This document shows, one piece after another, positions 48,219-58,960 of a stretch of DNA of 64,000 bases. How positions within the stretch are numbered: position 1 is the stretch's first letter; each line of letters opens with the position of its first letter. The notes under the pieces were generated by a model. The model had not been told where the DNA came from and did not search any database. It was given only the letters and a program-made list of their open reading frames with translations. Position numbers and translations under genes: made by a program. Origin of the DNA: Agriotes lineatus (Eukaryota; Arthropoda; Insecta; Coleoptera; Elateridae); the NCBI GenBank assembly GCA_940337035.1, contig CALNHX010002971.1:98366-162365 (forward strand). The letters run 5' to 3'.

Positions 48219-48415
48219 TTAATATGAGTGGATAACAAGGTCTTTAAAACACGCGCGAGTTTTCGAGCACGACGGCGTAGCCGGAGTGCTCGAAATAGAG
48301 CAAGTGTTTTAAAGACCAGTTATCCACGAATACTTTACGCTATTTTTTATTATACTTCCAATACTGGAAATAAATTACGCACTAAAAACTTAGAAATAAT
48401 TTTTGTCGTGATAAA
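48219..48415 (+). repeat. long palindrome with CpG-rich inner hairpin
   Basis: Outer arms 48228-48252 and about 48303-48327 (GTGGATAACAAGGTC against GACCAGTTATCCAC). The inner hairpin pairs TTTCGAGCAC with GTGCTCGAAA around GACGGCGTAGCCGGA. The 3' flank to 48415 matches, inverted, 22385-22468. At 48515-48560 further short CG-rich palindromes follow (AAAGCTCGGCGAGCTTT). Confidence 0.8.
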
Positions 48416-48870
48416 TCGAGAGGGCATAATAATATTGCTACTATAGTTACGAGAATTGTTTACGTTTTTGTCGCGTCCATGTCCGTTGTTGCATTCAGTC
48501 GTTTCCTTGACAACCTTTAAAGCTCGGCGAGCTTTAATCGCCTGTATTCGCACGCTCAGGCGTGCTTTAAACGGCGATTCTGATGCAGGTATAATAAAAA
48601 AGGCATTGCAGCACACTTTTTGCTGGAGCAACCCTCGCTGCTCTTGTCGTGGCCCAAACCCACTCGTGCTACAATAGGCGCTTTTATTAAACTAGTATAA
48701 TAATGTAGGGTTGGCGCTATTTTTATTATTTACTATAATAGAAATCAGAACAAAATGCCATGGCAGCGAGAATCCGTTCACATTTCGATGGTGCCAACTG
48801 TACTATTATTTCTTCTTCCTACTTAATATACTATAAAACGACTAAACTGTAAAATAGCTATTTAAGTCAC

Positions 48871-48970
48871 AAGGAATATAAGGACCTATTAACATTTGAG
48901 GTAGGCAAGTACAAGCCAAGACGAAGTTGCGGCTTGTTGCCTGCCGAAATGTTAATAGGCGATACGTTCC
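48871..48970. repeat. long imperfect palindrome
   Basis: CCTATTAACATTT on the left pairs with AAATGTTAATAGG on the right, then GTAGGCAA with TTGCCTGC and CAAGCC with GGCTTG. The centre is AAGACGAAGTTGC. Arms of about 45 nt. Confidence 0.8.
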
Positions 48971-49368
48971 GAGTTATCTTATTATATTTTTCCCGCTGCT
49001 TATCAAAATTTTCCTAGATTTTTGAAAAAATCGTTTGGTTTGTCACCTGTCACCAGCATTAATTTTCGTGAGTCGTGTTACCTATGAGTGTCAGATGTCA
49101 CATAAATACTTGCAATTTAGAAACAAAACGTCTAAATCTGCATCTTGCTTTGCTAATTTTATTATCCTAGGAACTTAATAATAATATTAAGTTCCGTTGT
49201 CAAGAGAAAGCAGCAAACAAATATAATCACCGACTTCCACGTTTTGTTACTAAGGCTGTATCACTGACTTACATGATCAGCAGCGGAAAAACTATATAGT
49301 TTTCGGTTTCATGGCTTACCGGATATGTCTAAAAAAATGTTTTTAAAGGTTATCTGATAAAGTACCTA

Positions 49369-50341
49369 TACAGGGTGTTAATTAAGCACGTAGACAAACT
49401 TTAAGGGGTGATTCCTTGATCAATTCTAAGATAAAAAGTTGATAAAAACATGGAACCTAAACGGCTTCGTTTTCGAGATACAGGGCGTCGGGCATTAAAT
49501 TCACACGCGGAAGGAAATGAATACGTTTGCTCCCTAGATATATAAATAGCTATTTCTGGCGCAAATGACCCATGCTCAACCAACAGCAGCAAAATATTGA
49601 TACTTCACTTAAAAGTGTGATCTTATATGTAGTTTCATTGGTAGAATAATAACTATACATACATTTTTGAAAATTCGTATTACTCTCTTGTTTTGCTTAA
49701 CAGATTACAGCGATTTCTAACAGTTTTTGAAAAAATTGCTTTAGCGTGCTTTGGACATAATAATTAGCCCACATTTGAAGACGAGCCGAAAAAAGATTAA
49801 AACGTCTTTAAAAAAACAGATGAAAAAACTATTTTTACACAATATAGTGAATGTACAGCTAGATGGATTAGAACGTGACCAACCACATTGGTAGTTTAAA
49901 GAACTATGTCTTTGACATATACGTAGCTTGTATTTAGTAACATTTTCTAGGGACAAATTTATAGAATATCCCTGAACTATTTCTAGTGTACTACGGGTGT
50001 TAAACTAAGTTTGAAAAAAATCTCACTTACTGATGTTGCGTATATGTAAGTAACCTACGAAGCCCTGTATTGTAGTAAATGTTTAATATTTTGAATAGAA
50101 CACGATATAAAATTAATTTTGAAAAAGTGTTTATTAAATGTCAACTTCAACTTGTTATGTCACTCAAATCATGACCTGGTATTATTAAAGTTAAAAATTC
50201 AAATCGTAACCGGAAACTTTGAGGTCTAATAACTAGGAAACAAAGCCCGATCGACAAAAATTTTATTTCGCATTTTTTAACCAGAACATGATGCTCTAAA
50301 CGCCTCTTCATTTTGTTCAACCAGCTATGAATCACCCTGTA
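49369..50341. mobile_element. DNA transposon relic with TIR CAGGGTG and TA duplication
   Basis: TA-CAGGGTG at 49369-49377 and CACCCTG-TA at 50333-50341 enclose about 970 bp. The terminal motif recurs as a direct repeat 110 bp inside the left end (GATACAGGGCGTC, about 49478-49490). No transposase frame was recognised. A related fragment with the same 109-bp spacing lies at 51425-51541. Confidence 0.7.
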
Positions 50342-51037
50342 TATGTAAGATTATTTTTTTAAACGTAGATCTTATAAATGGATTTATTGGCATACTAAAA
50401 AGATATATAACAATTAGAAAATTAATAAAGTGACAAAGACCAACAAAATCTAATTGCTAAATTGATTCAGAGCTTTATACACGTTTTTCTCGTATATTTG
50501 TTTTTACTTAATCGCATTCCTTATTTTTGATTTTTTATTATTTTGCGTGTGATACCAAAAATGCTTTATTTATTGGCATATTCCGATTTTTTCGTCAATC
50601 CATAAGTTCTTGTAGTAGTGACACCATATAAAACTCTTGTAGTTTTAGTAACATTTTAATCTTCCATAATTGTTCATCTTTATGTATCACTTCTCTGGAA
50701 ATTCTTTTAGATGACCAACCAACAAAATAGCAGTCGCTGTTGTCTACACGTGGTAGTAGTAGTCATGACTTTTAGAAGTCTTTAATTCGCCATTTTTATA
50801 ACTGTAAAACTTTGCTTTCTTTTGTATAACTGCTTCTACTGGTGTACGGTCTCTTGAAACAGACGGGCATTTTATTTCTATGATAGAACCATTTCCATTC
50901 CAATAAAAATATCCTGACATGTAAATAACACATTCATACACATTTGAAAATGTTTAGTCTTCAGAAACCCTTAAAGAAAAATGTTGGTTTGTACTAATAA
51001 ACGGTATTTACAGAAACGCTAGTTATCTAATTTCTTG

Positions 51038-52010
51038 TTCAGTTGAGTTTCGGAAAAATAAAAGAATTGTTTTCTATTTCGTTCACCAATGATATTTGTT
51101 CTAAATCATCCCTTATGCTTTTGTTTCTTATTCGATCTCTTTTATTTTTCCCTTTGAACGTTATTAGATATTTCATTTCGGCGGCAGGAATTTTTGATTT
51201 ATGTTTATCTCTCTCATCAGCCATGATTCAGATCCATATGTAAGGGTCGGTGTGTACGTATATGGTTTTATAGATTCTTATTTTCGTATTTGTTCTTACT
51301 TCCTTTTTACCTATTACATAGTGTGTTGTTGATTTGATAGTATATGTTACTTGCTTTACGTATTCTATTTTGTATTTCGTTATCTACCGTTCCAAAAAAC
51401 GATCCTCAGCACTACACTTTTAACACCCTGTATCTGGAAACCAAGGGTTTTTCGGCCTATGGTTGTATAAAGTTTTCTTAATATTTCCGGTTCTAGAATT
51501 CGCTATTAAAGTTTGGCAGGCTAATTTTGAGACACCCTGTATTGAACGCTCCTAGTGCTATCCATATTTCTTCTTTCGGCACCATATCAAAGGCTGCTGA
51601 TAGATCCACAAAAGCTAGGTATCGATCCTTACCCATTTCTAATGTTATCCATTATTTTTTTAATTGTATAAATGTGCTCTTGCGTTGTGTTTGTCTACCT
51701 GGTCTGAACGGAGCTTGTTCTTCTTCTAATTTTTCTTGTGCTTCTCCTCTTAAACGTTTTTCTAGTATTTTTCTGTATATTTTAAGAGCTACTGACGAAA
51801 GACATATTGCTCGGTAGTTTTCACATTTTGTAGTTTCTCCTTTCTTATGTATTGGGACAATAATATTGTTTTCCCATTCACTCGGTATTGTCTCCGTATT
51901 CCATGCCTCATTGTATATTTTCCACATCCATTTTTTCAGTTTATCTTTAAAAAAATATATATGTGTTGGCCAAAAATGTAATACACTACTCGATGCGTTA
52001 CGCATTTTAC
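51038..52010 (-). pseudogene. non-LTR retrotransposon reverse transcriptase, broken
   Basis: On the minus strand 52005-51652 reads ETIPSEWENNIIVPIHKKG, ENYRAICLSSVALKIYRKIL and EEQAPFRPGRQTQ, the early reverse transcriptase motifs. A frameshifted continuation (VDLSAAFDMVPKEEIW) reaches 51545, so the first catalytic block is present. After the insert at 51425-51541 it resumes as DNEIQNRI, then NKYENKNL, and EMKYLITFKGKNKRDRIRNK, the conserved post-polymerase tail, to about 51040. The YxDD block is missing. Confidence 0.8.
51425..51541 (-). mobile_element. terminal fragment of a CAGGGTG-type DNA element inside the LINE
   Basis: On the minus strand it starts ATACAGGGTGTCTCAAAA and ends at a second CAGATACAGGGTGTT, with CAGGGTG motifs 109 bp apart. 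The order of weakly conserved words between the motifs (CAAACTTTAA, then GATACAGGG) parallels the left end of 49369-50341. The LINE reading lies on both sides of it. Confidence 0.55.
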
Positions 52011-52356
52011 GGCTCTCGGTTTTATTAAAGCACTGCGCTTCACGTCGTGCTTAAAAGATTAAAACCTAAAATGCAACCTACCGCACTCGTAACATAAATA
52101 AAAATTTCCTAATTTGAAGTTGTTAATTAAACTATTTTATTTCTACTATAAAAAAACATGTAATATATTTTAAAATATTCAAATAATGTTTTTCCTCGTG
52201 ATCATTGACACTAATTTCAAATTGAGATACTAGGTGAGTTTTTTAAAGTGTTACAAGGCGATATCTTGAAAGCGGTGTAAAATATTTTGATGACATTTTG
52301 GTGGGGTGATAGGGAGATGGGGGACATATTTAAACATATTTTTTACATTTACCCTC

Positions 52357-52360
<4 letters not shown>

Positions 52361-52387
<27 letters not shown>
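52361..52387 (+). repeat. (TC)n microsatellite within a TIR arm
   Basis: 27 bp of uninterrupted TC. The partner arm at about 52830-52846 (minus) has only CCCCTCACTCTGTG at this place, so the tract expanded in one arm. Confidence 0.85.
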
Positions 52388-52392
<5 letters not shown>

Positions 52393-52494
52393 GAGGGGTG
52401 GGGGTAACTTTGGAATTTTAAATTGGATGATGCACTTTTGTTTATAAAACTCGAATCTACATCAAAAACTACGTATGTGTACAATTTTTTTTTA

Positions 52495-52641
52495 TTTGCT
52501 CTTGACCGAATCCGCTTTGCCAGCTTACTAGTGGCTCCTGAAATATTACAGCGGCTACAAAATTCATTTAGAAACAGAGTGAGGGAGTGTTTGGAAGTTG
52601 AAGAGGGACATTGGAAACAAATTGTCAAGCATGACAGATGA
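52495..52641 (+). pseudogene. Tc1/mariner-type transposase C-terminal fragment
   Basis: PEILQRLQNSFRNRVRECLE and then GHWKQIVKHDR with a stop, the typical C-terminal end of insect Tc1/mariner-type transposases (pattern tPE.LqrV..sf..Rv..Ci...G.HFe.i). The rest of the protein is missing. It sits between the inverted arms of the element. Confidence 0.6.
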
Positions 52642-52917
52642 TAATTAAGTTGAAATTAAATGATAAATATTTTTTTTATTTTATAACCTAATAAATCATA
52701 AATCCGTAGTCATAACTAAATCAAAAAAATTTTTGTACGCATACATAGTTTCTTACGTAGATTCGAATTTTATAAACAAAAGTACATAATCCTATTTAAA
52801 ATTCCAAAGTTACCACCTAACCCTCAACACAGAGTGAGGGGGTAAATGTCAAAAATCGATTTTTTTCAGTATGGAAAAACCGGAATAGAATGTTTCAAAA
52901 CATACACGCATAGGTTC

Positions 52918-53990
52918 ACGTAATATTATGCCCGGGCAAAGGCGGGTAGGTCACAGCTATGATGTATACAAGGAATAAGGAAGAATATTTCCAAAGAGCA
53001 TATACAGTGTGTCTACTTAAGTTGGAATCATATGGATTTTTTTTTATTACTGGTTTTAGGAAAAAAAGGTGTTCTTGATAAAAAGTTGTGCATGGTCCAA
53101 AACTTAAAATGCAATCGTCGGATATCAATTTTTTCAAGCCGTATACGAGGTTTGTCAAAAAATATGAATTTTGCTCAAGAGTAAAGTACGTTTATTTTTG
53201 ACAAAATCGAAAATTTTCATGGACAAAGGTTGATTAGAATTGAAAATTACATTCAAATATGCAACTATACCGATCTATCATGAAAAATCAGATTTTCAAA
53301 TATTTAGAATCAATGTGTAGAAAAGTTAGTAAAAAAATAAGAAAATCTGATTTTTCATGATAGATCGGTGTAGTAATTGCATATTTGAATGTAATTTTCA
53401 ATTCTAATCAACCTTTGTCGATGAAAATTTTCGATTTTGTCAAAAATAAACGTACTTTACTCTTGAGCAAAATTCATATTTTTTGACAAAACTCGTATAC
53501 GGCTTGAGAAAATTGATATCTGACCGTTGCATTTTAAGTTTTGGACCACGTAGAACTTTTTATCAAGAATACCATTTTTTCCTAAAACCAAATTTTTTTT
53601 TCATATGATTCCAACTTAAGTAGACACACTGTATATGCTCTTTGATATTTAGAAATTCAACCCCTAAAGGGGTAAAATGAGGGTTTCAATTTTGTTTAGA
53701 AAAAGAATATTAAACAGACATTTCGACTTGAAACTTCGTAAGAGTACTCCTAAAAACAAATAAGCAAACACGTATTTCGTGATTTTCCGAAAATCAACCC
53801 CTTAGGGGGTGAAATGGGGTAAATAAACCTAAAAATCGATATGGGTGTCGCTATTGAGTTTTTTTAGGACGTTGATTGCGAAAATGGCATTTATTTTTAA
53901 GTTCATGACATAAAATTAAAACTCTATAGTGGTGAAACGGGGTTTCAGAAACAAATTATTTTTGGGCAGAACAACGTTTGCCGGGTCAGC
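52918..53990. mobile_element. unclassified repeat split by a 651-bp hairpin
   Basis: Left border region ATTATGCCCGGGCAAAGGCG (52924 on), right region CAACGTTTGCCGGGTCAGC (about 53972-53990), with AACCCC.TAGGGG-type motifs between (53659-53830). The two ends resemble termini of repeats widespread in insects, but I cannot name the family. The hairpin at 52993-53643 is inserted within it. Confidence 0.35.
52993..53643. mobile_element. large foldback element, arms about 300 nt
   Basis: The left arm 52993-53300 and right arm 53338-53643 are nearly complete reverse complements, starting AAAGAGCATATACAGTGTG. Likely ends are CAGTGTGTCTACTTAAG at 53005 and its complement at 53631, with TA outside, but the pairing continues 10 bp beyond the TAs. 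A short AT-rich spacer lies at the centre. No coding potential; it would transcribe into a very stable hairpin. Confidence 0.9.
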
Positions 53991-54012
53991 GTAAAATATA
54001 ATTTAACACGAT

Positions 54013-54862
54013 TAGGGTTTCCAGTCCCGGGATCCGGTCCCGGGATTCTACCACAAAAACCGAGTCCCGGGACCACAGCCAGCCCAGGCGAAGTCCCGGG
54101 ACCATGTCAACATGCTTGCGTATTCTCGATATCAGAGAATTAGGACAGGTATTCACCGGCGTCCGTCGTATTACTCATGCCTCTTGTACATTCTGCATTA
54201 TTTGTGTTTTGCGTAACGCAGGAGAGGTATTGTTTTCGGTAGGTTAGAATTAAACCTGTGTGTTGTTTCAGCCACATTTGGGTATCTTCTTCTATTTATG
54301 TATTTGTCTGTTTTTTTTTGTTGGATTTAGATATGTGCGAAGAAGCTGAATAATTTATATTTTTGGGTTTTAAGTGTGTTCGTTATTTGTCTGCTAAAGC
54401 GTTACAATTAGAATGAATTCCGATTCGCAGCCTACCTTCATTCTACATTTAAAAAAATAACGATTTGATTTGCAGTCACTATGGCAACAGTTTTATATAT
54501 TGAAGATAAACAATTGGCGAAGTGTAAAGTGGGTTCCTACAAAATTATCATAATCAGAGGCAGCTTGACGAAAGGATTACACACGCACTTTGCAGTTCAA
54601 ACAAAAGCAAAAGCGACAGACATTTTTAGTACCAGAAGAAAGCAATGAAGTTGTAGACGAGCCCCAACGCAAATGATCAGCACAGAAATACTTTATTTAA
54701 CTTAAAACACTTGTTTTTCTATGGAAATGTTATTCGGAAATTTCACCTGAACACTATTTTTTTTTCGGGGCCATTTTCGGGATCTTCGGGACTAGTCCCG
54801 GGTCCTGAAATTTAGCTCGTAAGTCCCGAAAACACTTTTAGTCCCGGGACTTGGAAACCCTA
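54013..54862 (+). mobile_element. hAT MITE with TIR TAGGGTTTCCAGTCCCG, copy 2
   Basis: 850 bp, ends TAGGGTTTCC and GGAAACCCTA, with a perfect 8-bp duplication AACACGAT (54005-54012, 54863-54870). Homologous over its length to 44283-45211, with small deletions, and in the same orientation. It lies 430 bp upstream of the USP exon. Confidence 0.93.
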
Positions 54863-55296
54863 AACACGATCCACTAATCAAAACGTTTTTGAATCTATGT
54901 TCCCTTGCTGCGAGAAAGTAATTAATAAAAGTCTAGTATTTGGCCTGGGCTCAATATTTTCGAAGTCCAGCTCTGTATACAACCGATCAGGTCAGCATTG
55001 GCACTTTGACACACGCCAAGAAACACAATACTTTACTGAGTATCGAATGTCATCCGCATAACTGACAGTCACGGCGGTATACTAATTTAAATATGGAACT
55101 TTTCTAGGTAGGTTGTAAAATAAAGTCGTGTATCGAATTTCGGAAGATCACTTTACGAAATTCTGGTTTTACTGCCCGTTTGATTTACGAAGGTAAAACT
55201 TTCGGATAGAGATTTATGAGTGAAAGTTTTTTAACGTGTTTAACAAGCCAAAATCTGTATTTTCAGTATACTATAAGCTACAATTTCTCGTTACAG

Positions 55297-55475
55297 AAAA
55301 CATGTAAAGACAGAAGTGGGACGTTTTAAGTGATATGGCGTCTGTGACAGTGCAGGCCCATCACCATCGTCTGTCTGCGATGTCGCCCTCCAGGGACTCC
55401 ATGACGTACACCAGCACGAAAGGCTTGCTAAATGCACCGGGACAGAATAACTGCTTTCTCAATAGTGCAGTTCAG
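55297..55475 (+). other. exon: short 5' UTR plus first coding segment of USP53/54-like gene
   Basis: The acceptor TTTCTCGTTACAG ends at 55296. A 38-nt leader precedes the ATG at 55335, with an in-frame TAA at 55305-55307, so translation should start here. The donor CAG|GTGAGA follows at 55476 in phase 0. Confidence 0.75.
55335..55475 (+). CDS. ec: USP53/USP54-like ubiquitin-specific protease (echinus orthologue), N-terminal exon, 47 codons
   Basis: The last 19 codons read KGLLNAPGQNNCFLNSAVQ, the start of the peptidase-C19 domain as found in vertebrate USP53/USP54 and Drosophila echinus. The Cys-box cysteine (C40) is present. Residues 1-28 are a variable leader containing HHH and a Ser-rich stretch. 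The exon ends right after the Cys box in phase 0. The family is often listed as inactive for lack of the usual catalytic His, though activity has been argued; the His region is not in this window. In Drosophila, echinus affects removal of interommatidial cells. The next exon (expected to continue with a VLW..DIFR motif) was not found downstream. Confidence 0.85.
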
Positions 55476-56464
55476 GTGAGAGATATTAAACTGTAGCTTC
55501 TTCACCGTCACGGCAAGACCTTCGCCTTGGTGGTGATTTGTTGCAGGCCTGGAAAATTAAGTCTAATTACTGCGCTTGCCAAAAAATTTATTTAGTCGTG
55601 GCAAATTTCCAACCAGGAAATGTTATCGGCATTTTGTTCGCTCTCCTATTCTTGCGTGTACGTCAACCCTTGTAGGCGTTTTTAAAGATAAACAGCAATG
55701 CCAGTCATATTTATTTTAGGACGTTAATTTCAGCTTTGTAACTTATAAATCGTGTTATTGAATATACCGATCAACAATTTTAAGGAATTGGCACACTATA
55801 AATTATAATTGTTTGCAAACGCTTAAAAAATGTAAATTGTAATTTACCATCAACTCATACCAAGAGCTTTTATATATTGTGCTAATGAAAATTAAATAGA
55901 TTGTCATATAAAATGTAAGTATTAATATGATCTAGTTAACTTATAAACATATACGTACAGATAGCTAATTTAAAAAAAATTTAGAATAGTACCAAATTAC
56001 GATGTTAATTAGTATTTTTTTGAGTCGCTGTACTACATAGTTTACTAAAAGAGATGGGCAGAGTGATACATTTTGATTGGTTTAGATAACTTTTTACAAG
56101 GCATGTGTGATAAAAGTGCTTTTTTACATATTTTCTAATACGTTACGACCGATGGTTCCACACATTACTAATCTAACTTTTAATTAGGTTGACCATATAT
56201 TCCTAATAGTCGGTTCTATGATCCTAAGAATGGTCAATGCTCTGCAAACTCGCCCATAAACAGCAAGATAGCAAAATTGGTTTTCATAACCTCTTTGTTC
56301 AATATATGTCAAAGGTTTAATTGTGAGCAAAAATGTACGTCAAATCAAGCTGTTTGTCCAACTCTTAGAAAAACTATATACAGGATCTCCAGTATTTTTG
56401 CTTTGATTCTGTTTTTTTGCAGTAGGGATTCAAAGGTTGCTACGTCGCTAAATAAAATAGCTAT
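55476..56464 (+). other. start of the next intron; no exon found
   Basis: Begins GTGAGAGATATT. AT-rich, with no USP continuation in any frame. The intron probably extends beyond the window, over the palindromes at 56-59 kb and the pseudogene at 63 kb. Confidence 0.5.
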
Positions 56465-57026
56465 GTATGCAACAAGTGGTAAAAGTTGATGTTTATGCAC
56501 GAGACATGAAAATTATGAAACGAAGCCGAAGGCTGAGTTTCATAAGATGTCGAGTGCAATAACACTTTTAGCACGAGTTTGCGTACAATATTTTTTCTAC
56601 GACCTTAAATTTTCTGTTGTTAATCCATACATGTCGATTTAAGAAAGGTTTGCATTTATGACAGTTATAACTTATGTCATAATAAAGAGATGGCCTTGGC
56701 GCGCAGGTGAATGTTTGTGGAGCTAGTACTGTCAAATTCAGTTATCAATGGTAATTATAATAGTACACATCTGACTTTATTCATTACATAACGCTTCAAT
56801 TATTTAAAAAACCACTTTACCTGTAACGCAAGAAGTAACTAGAATAACTTTACAACCTCACTTCCAGTGCGAAATTGTAGTTTTATAACCTCACTTCACT
56901 TTTAGCACATTGGCTAAAAGTAAACAGCTGATCTCATTTTAAACACGCTAAATTATAAAACGTCACTTTTATGACAAAAGCTATCGCCAAAAGGCCTACT
57001 TTTAGTGGTGGTCGTAGAAAAATTAT
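56465..57026. repeat. long imperfect palindrome plus flanking inverted-repeat unit
   Basis: 56465-56572: TGCAACAAGTGGTAAAAG pairs with the complement at 56550-56572, and ATGCACGAGACAT with its partner, around the centre GAAGCCGAAGGCTGA. A further inverted pair, TTTTTCTACGACC (about 56592-56604) and its complement (57010-57022), encloses 430 bp with repeated CTCACTT and TTTTAGCAC words. Confidence 0.7.
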
Positions 57027-57289
57027 ATTAGAATATGCTTCTACCTTTAGTTTTCAAAGGTTACCCTTTGCCTTGAAAATAATGCTCAATTAATAGAAAA
57101 AAAGTAAATAAATCAACAAATACTAAAGATAGATGTAGATACTCCACAGTAACATAGACATTACAGTATCGCAGATTGCCTGACAATGCCATTCATCGAA
57201 CAGGAAAGCATTATAGATAATCTCTGAAACTTCTTTGTGGCGTGAATCTATAATTCATATTCTTAGTTGGGTATTTCGCCACTCTGCAA

Positions 57290-57360
57290 ATTAAAATTAT
57301 TAAATAACGAACGTTTCGAGGGACAATCTGCCCTCGTTATCAACGATTAACAATTAGAGA
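57290..57360 (-). repeat. Penelope-like pseudo-LTR motif
   Basis: On the minus strand GATAACGAGGGCAGATTGTC continues CCTCGAAACGTTCG, then AT-rich sequence: the self-complementary CGAAACGTT motif typical of Penelope-like element ends. It is similar in layout to 13830-13890. No polymerase was found nearby. Confidence 0.4.
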
Positions 57361-58030
57361 TGCGCTCAAAAATTTAGTGTTATTTGTTGTTAACACAAAG
57401 TTTCAAACTGGAGAAAAGCCATAACAAGTAATTGAGTTTTAGAGCTATAGAGAAAAACCTTGTATACATTACCGATACATAATTAGTAAATATTTCAGCA
57501 CATGCCACGAGGGAATATAATTTTAAAAATGTACATCAAATAAATTGTCAGTCAATAATGAGAACCTATGAAAAAGTTTTCAGAATGTCGAATATGATCT
57601 CGGGACGTAACAAATATGGAAATACGAGTCCTAACCACTAGTTATATATTTTGCAATTCCAATAACTTTATTTCCTTAGCCCACAAATTGAGTTTTATGG
57701 TAGAACAGAAAGCAATTAAGGTGCAACATTTCCTTTCCGTTATCTTGATGTTTATATTTTTGGAAATTTTAAATACTTTGTTCGTCGTCCTGTCATAAAA
57801 TCCTGTTTAACTTTAATGTGCTAAAATGCTCGAAATGACCGAATATGTGTATTGGTTAGGGCTCTTATATATTGATTGTTATAAGTAAATAAAAAAATAA
57901 GTGTTTGAATGATCAGTCGATTATCTAAATTACAGACAACACCCAGTAGACATGCTGCTTATAAGTTTAACATTTATATATTATACTACAAATTTATTTT
58001 GTGATTTCACAGTAGCTGTGTATAGTCAAC

Positions 58031-58154
58031 AGTAATTACATAAGTGGTGATAATTTTTTGATAATTTTAACTAGATTCACGAATCTTTGTTGCTATTAAG
58101 AAATCTAATCTAGTTAAAATTATAAAAAAATAATTATTACCACGAATGTAATTG
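58031..58154. repeat. long imperfect palindrome
   Basis: TAATTACATAAGTGGTGATAA and ATAATTTTAACTAGATT on the left pair with the complements at 58105-58154. The loop 58078-58104 is unpaired. Confidence 0.8.
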
Positions 58155-58416
58155 GGCGTGATTATTTTTAAAACAGTTCAAGTTGCAGATAGGGTTTAAT
58201 GGAGCTTCCAGATGAGTGTCCTGTTATTTTTAACAATTGCTGCTCACCTATTCCACTTTTAGCTAGTTGTGTTACATCAGAAGAAAGATTTGAATAGTTC
58301 GCGAAAAAATAGTCGTAATTTGCTACTAGCAAATAGTCAGTGTAATTTTGTGCTATTGGTCGATTTGAAATTTTTTCTCATTACTATTGGCTGATAGGAC
58401 TGTTTAAAAAAGAATC

Positions 58417-58595
58417 AATACCATGAGTAGTCAAAGTTATGTCGACTATTTTTGTGGTGGTGTCACGAATGTCCATTGCGCTTTGGTACGATTAGGACGA
58501 GTGGGATAGCAGGAGTCTTAATCCCAAGCGCAATGGACATACGTAGTTATACCACCGCAAAAATAATCTACTTAACTTTAACTAAGAATGGTATT
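58417..58595. repeat. longest palindrome, arms about 80 nt
   Basis: AATACCATGAGTAGTCAAAG, TGTGGTGGTGT and TGTCCATTGCGCTT on the left pair with complements through 58595. The centre is GAGTGGGATAGCAGG. The arms have diverged by scattered substitutions but remain aligned throughout. Confidence 0.85.
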
Positions 58596-58960
58596 CGAGA
58601 GACTATTTAATGAACCAAACTACTTTTTCAAATTAGTTTTCACTAAATCTAGCAACAAACTACGCAATTTCTATAGTAACAGAACACTAATATTGAATTT
58701 TTCTAATAAGAATCACATTTGTTTAAAATAGTCACTTGAATACCTTCTAGGAGATATATCCGCTGATATTTTTTTGATTGGTCAAGAAACGTCAGTATTC
58801 TGGATTTTCATTGGTCACCTTTTGACAGATGACAGGTGAATTGAATAGTCAATAAAATATTTCCAGCGGAATGGGAAAAAGAGAAATTTTTAAATAAAAC
58901 TTTTTTCTATAGCAAATGTTAAAGTGTGCTTTAATCGACTCAAAACAAAAGGTCAAGTGT

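Larger units (their letters stand above)
52330..52900 (+). mobile_element. TIR element with transposase C-terminal trace
   Basis: 52395-52485 and 52720-52815 are inverted copies (GTAACTTTGGAATTTTAAAT core). The similarity extends outward through the CT-rich block (left 52340-52390, right about 52815-52850). Between the arms is a short + frame encoding the end of a Tc1/mariner-type transposase. Outer ends are not resolved. Confidence 0.6.
18169..55296 (+). other. proposed first intron (about 37 kb) of the USP53/54-like gene
   Basis: Bounded by the donor GTAAGT at 18169 and the acceptor CTCGTTACAG ending at 55296. No host coding exon was recognised inside on either strand, only repeats listed separately. 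Large first introns are common in developmental insect genes. The pairing of the two splice sites needs transcript evidence. Confidence 0.4.

Noticed and set aside
52251..52628. 125-codon minus-strand frame with an Arg-Glu repeat
   Set aside because: The repeat is the translated TC microsatellite, and the frame is antisense to the transposase trace.
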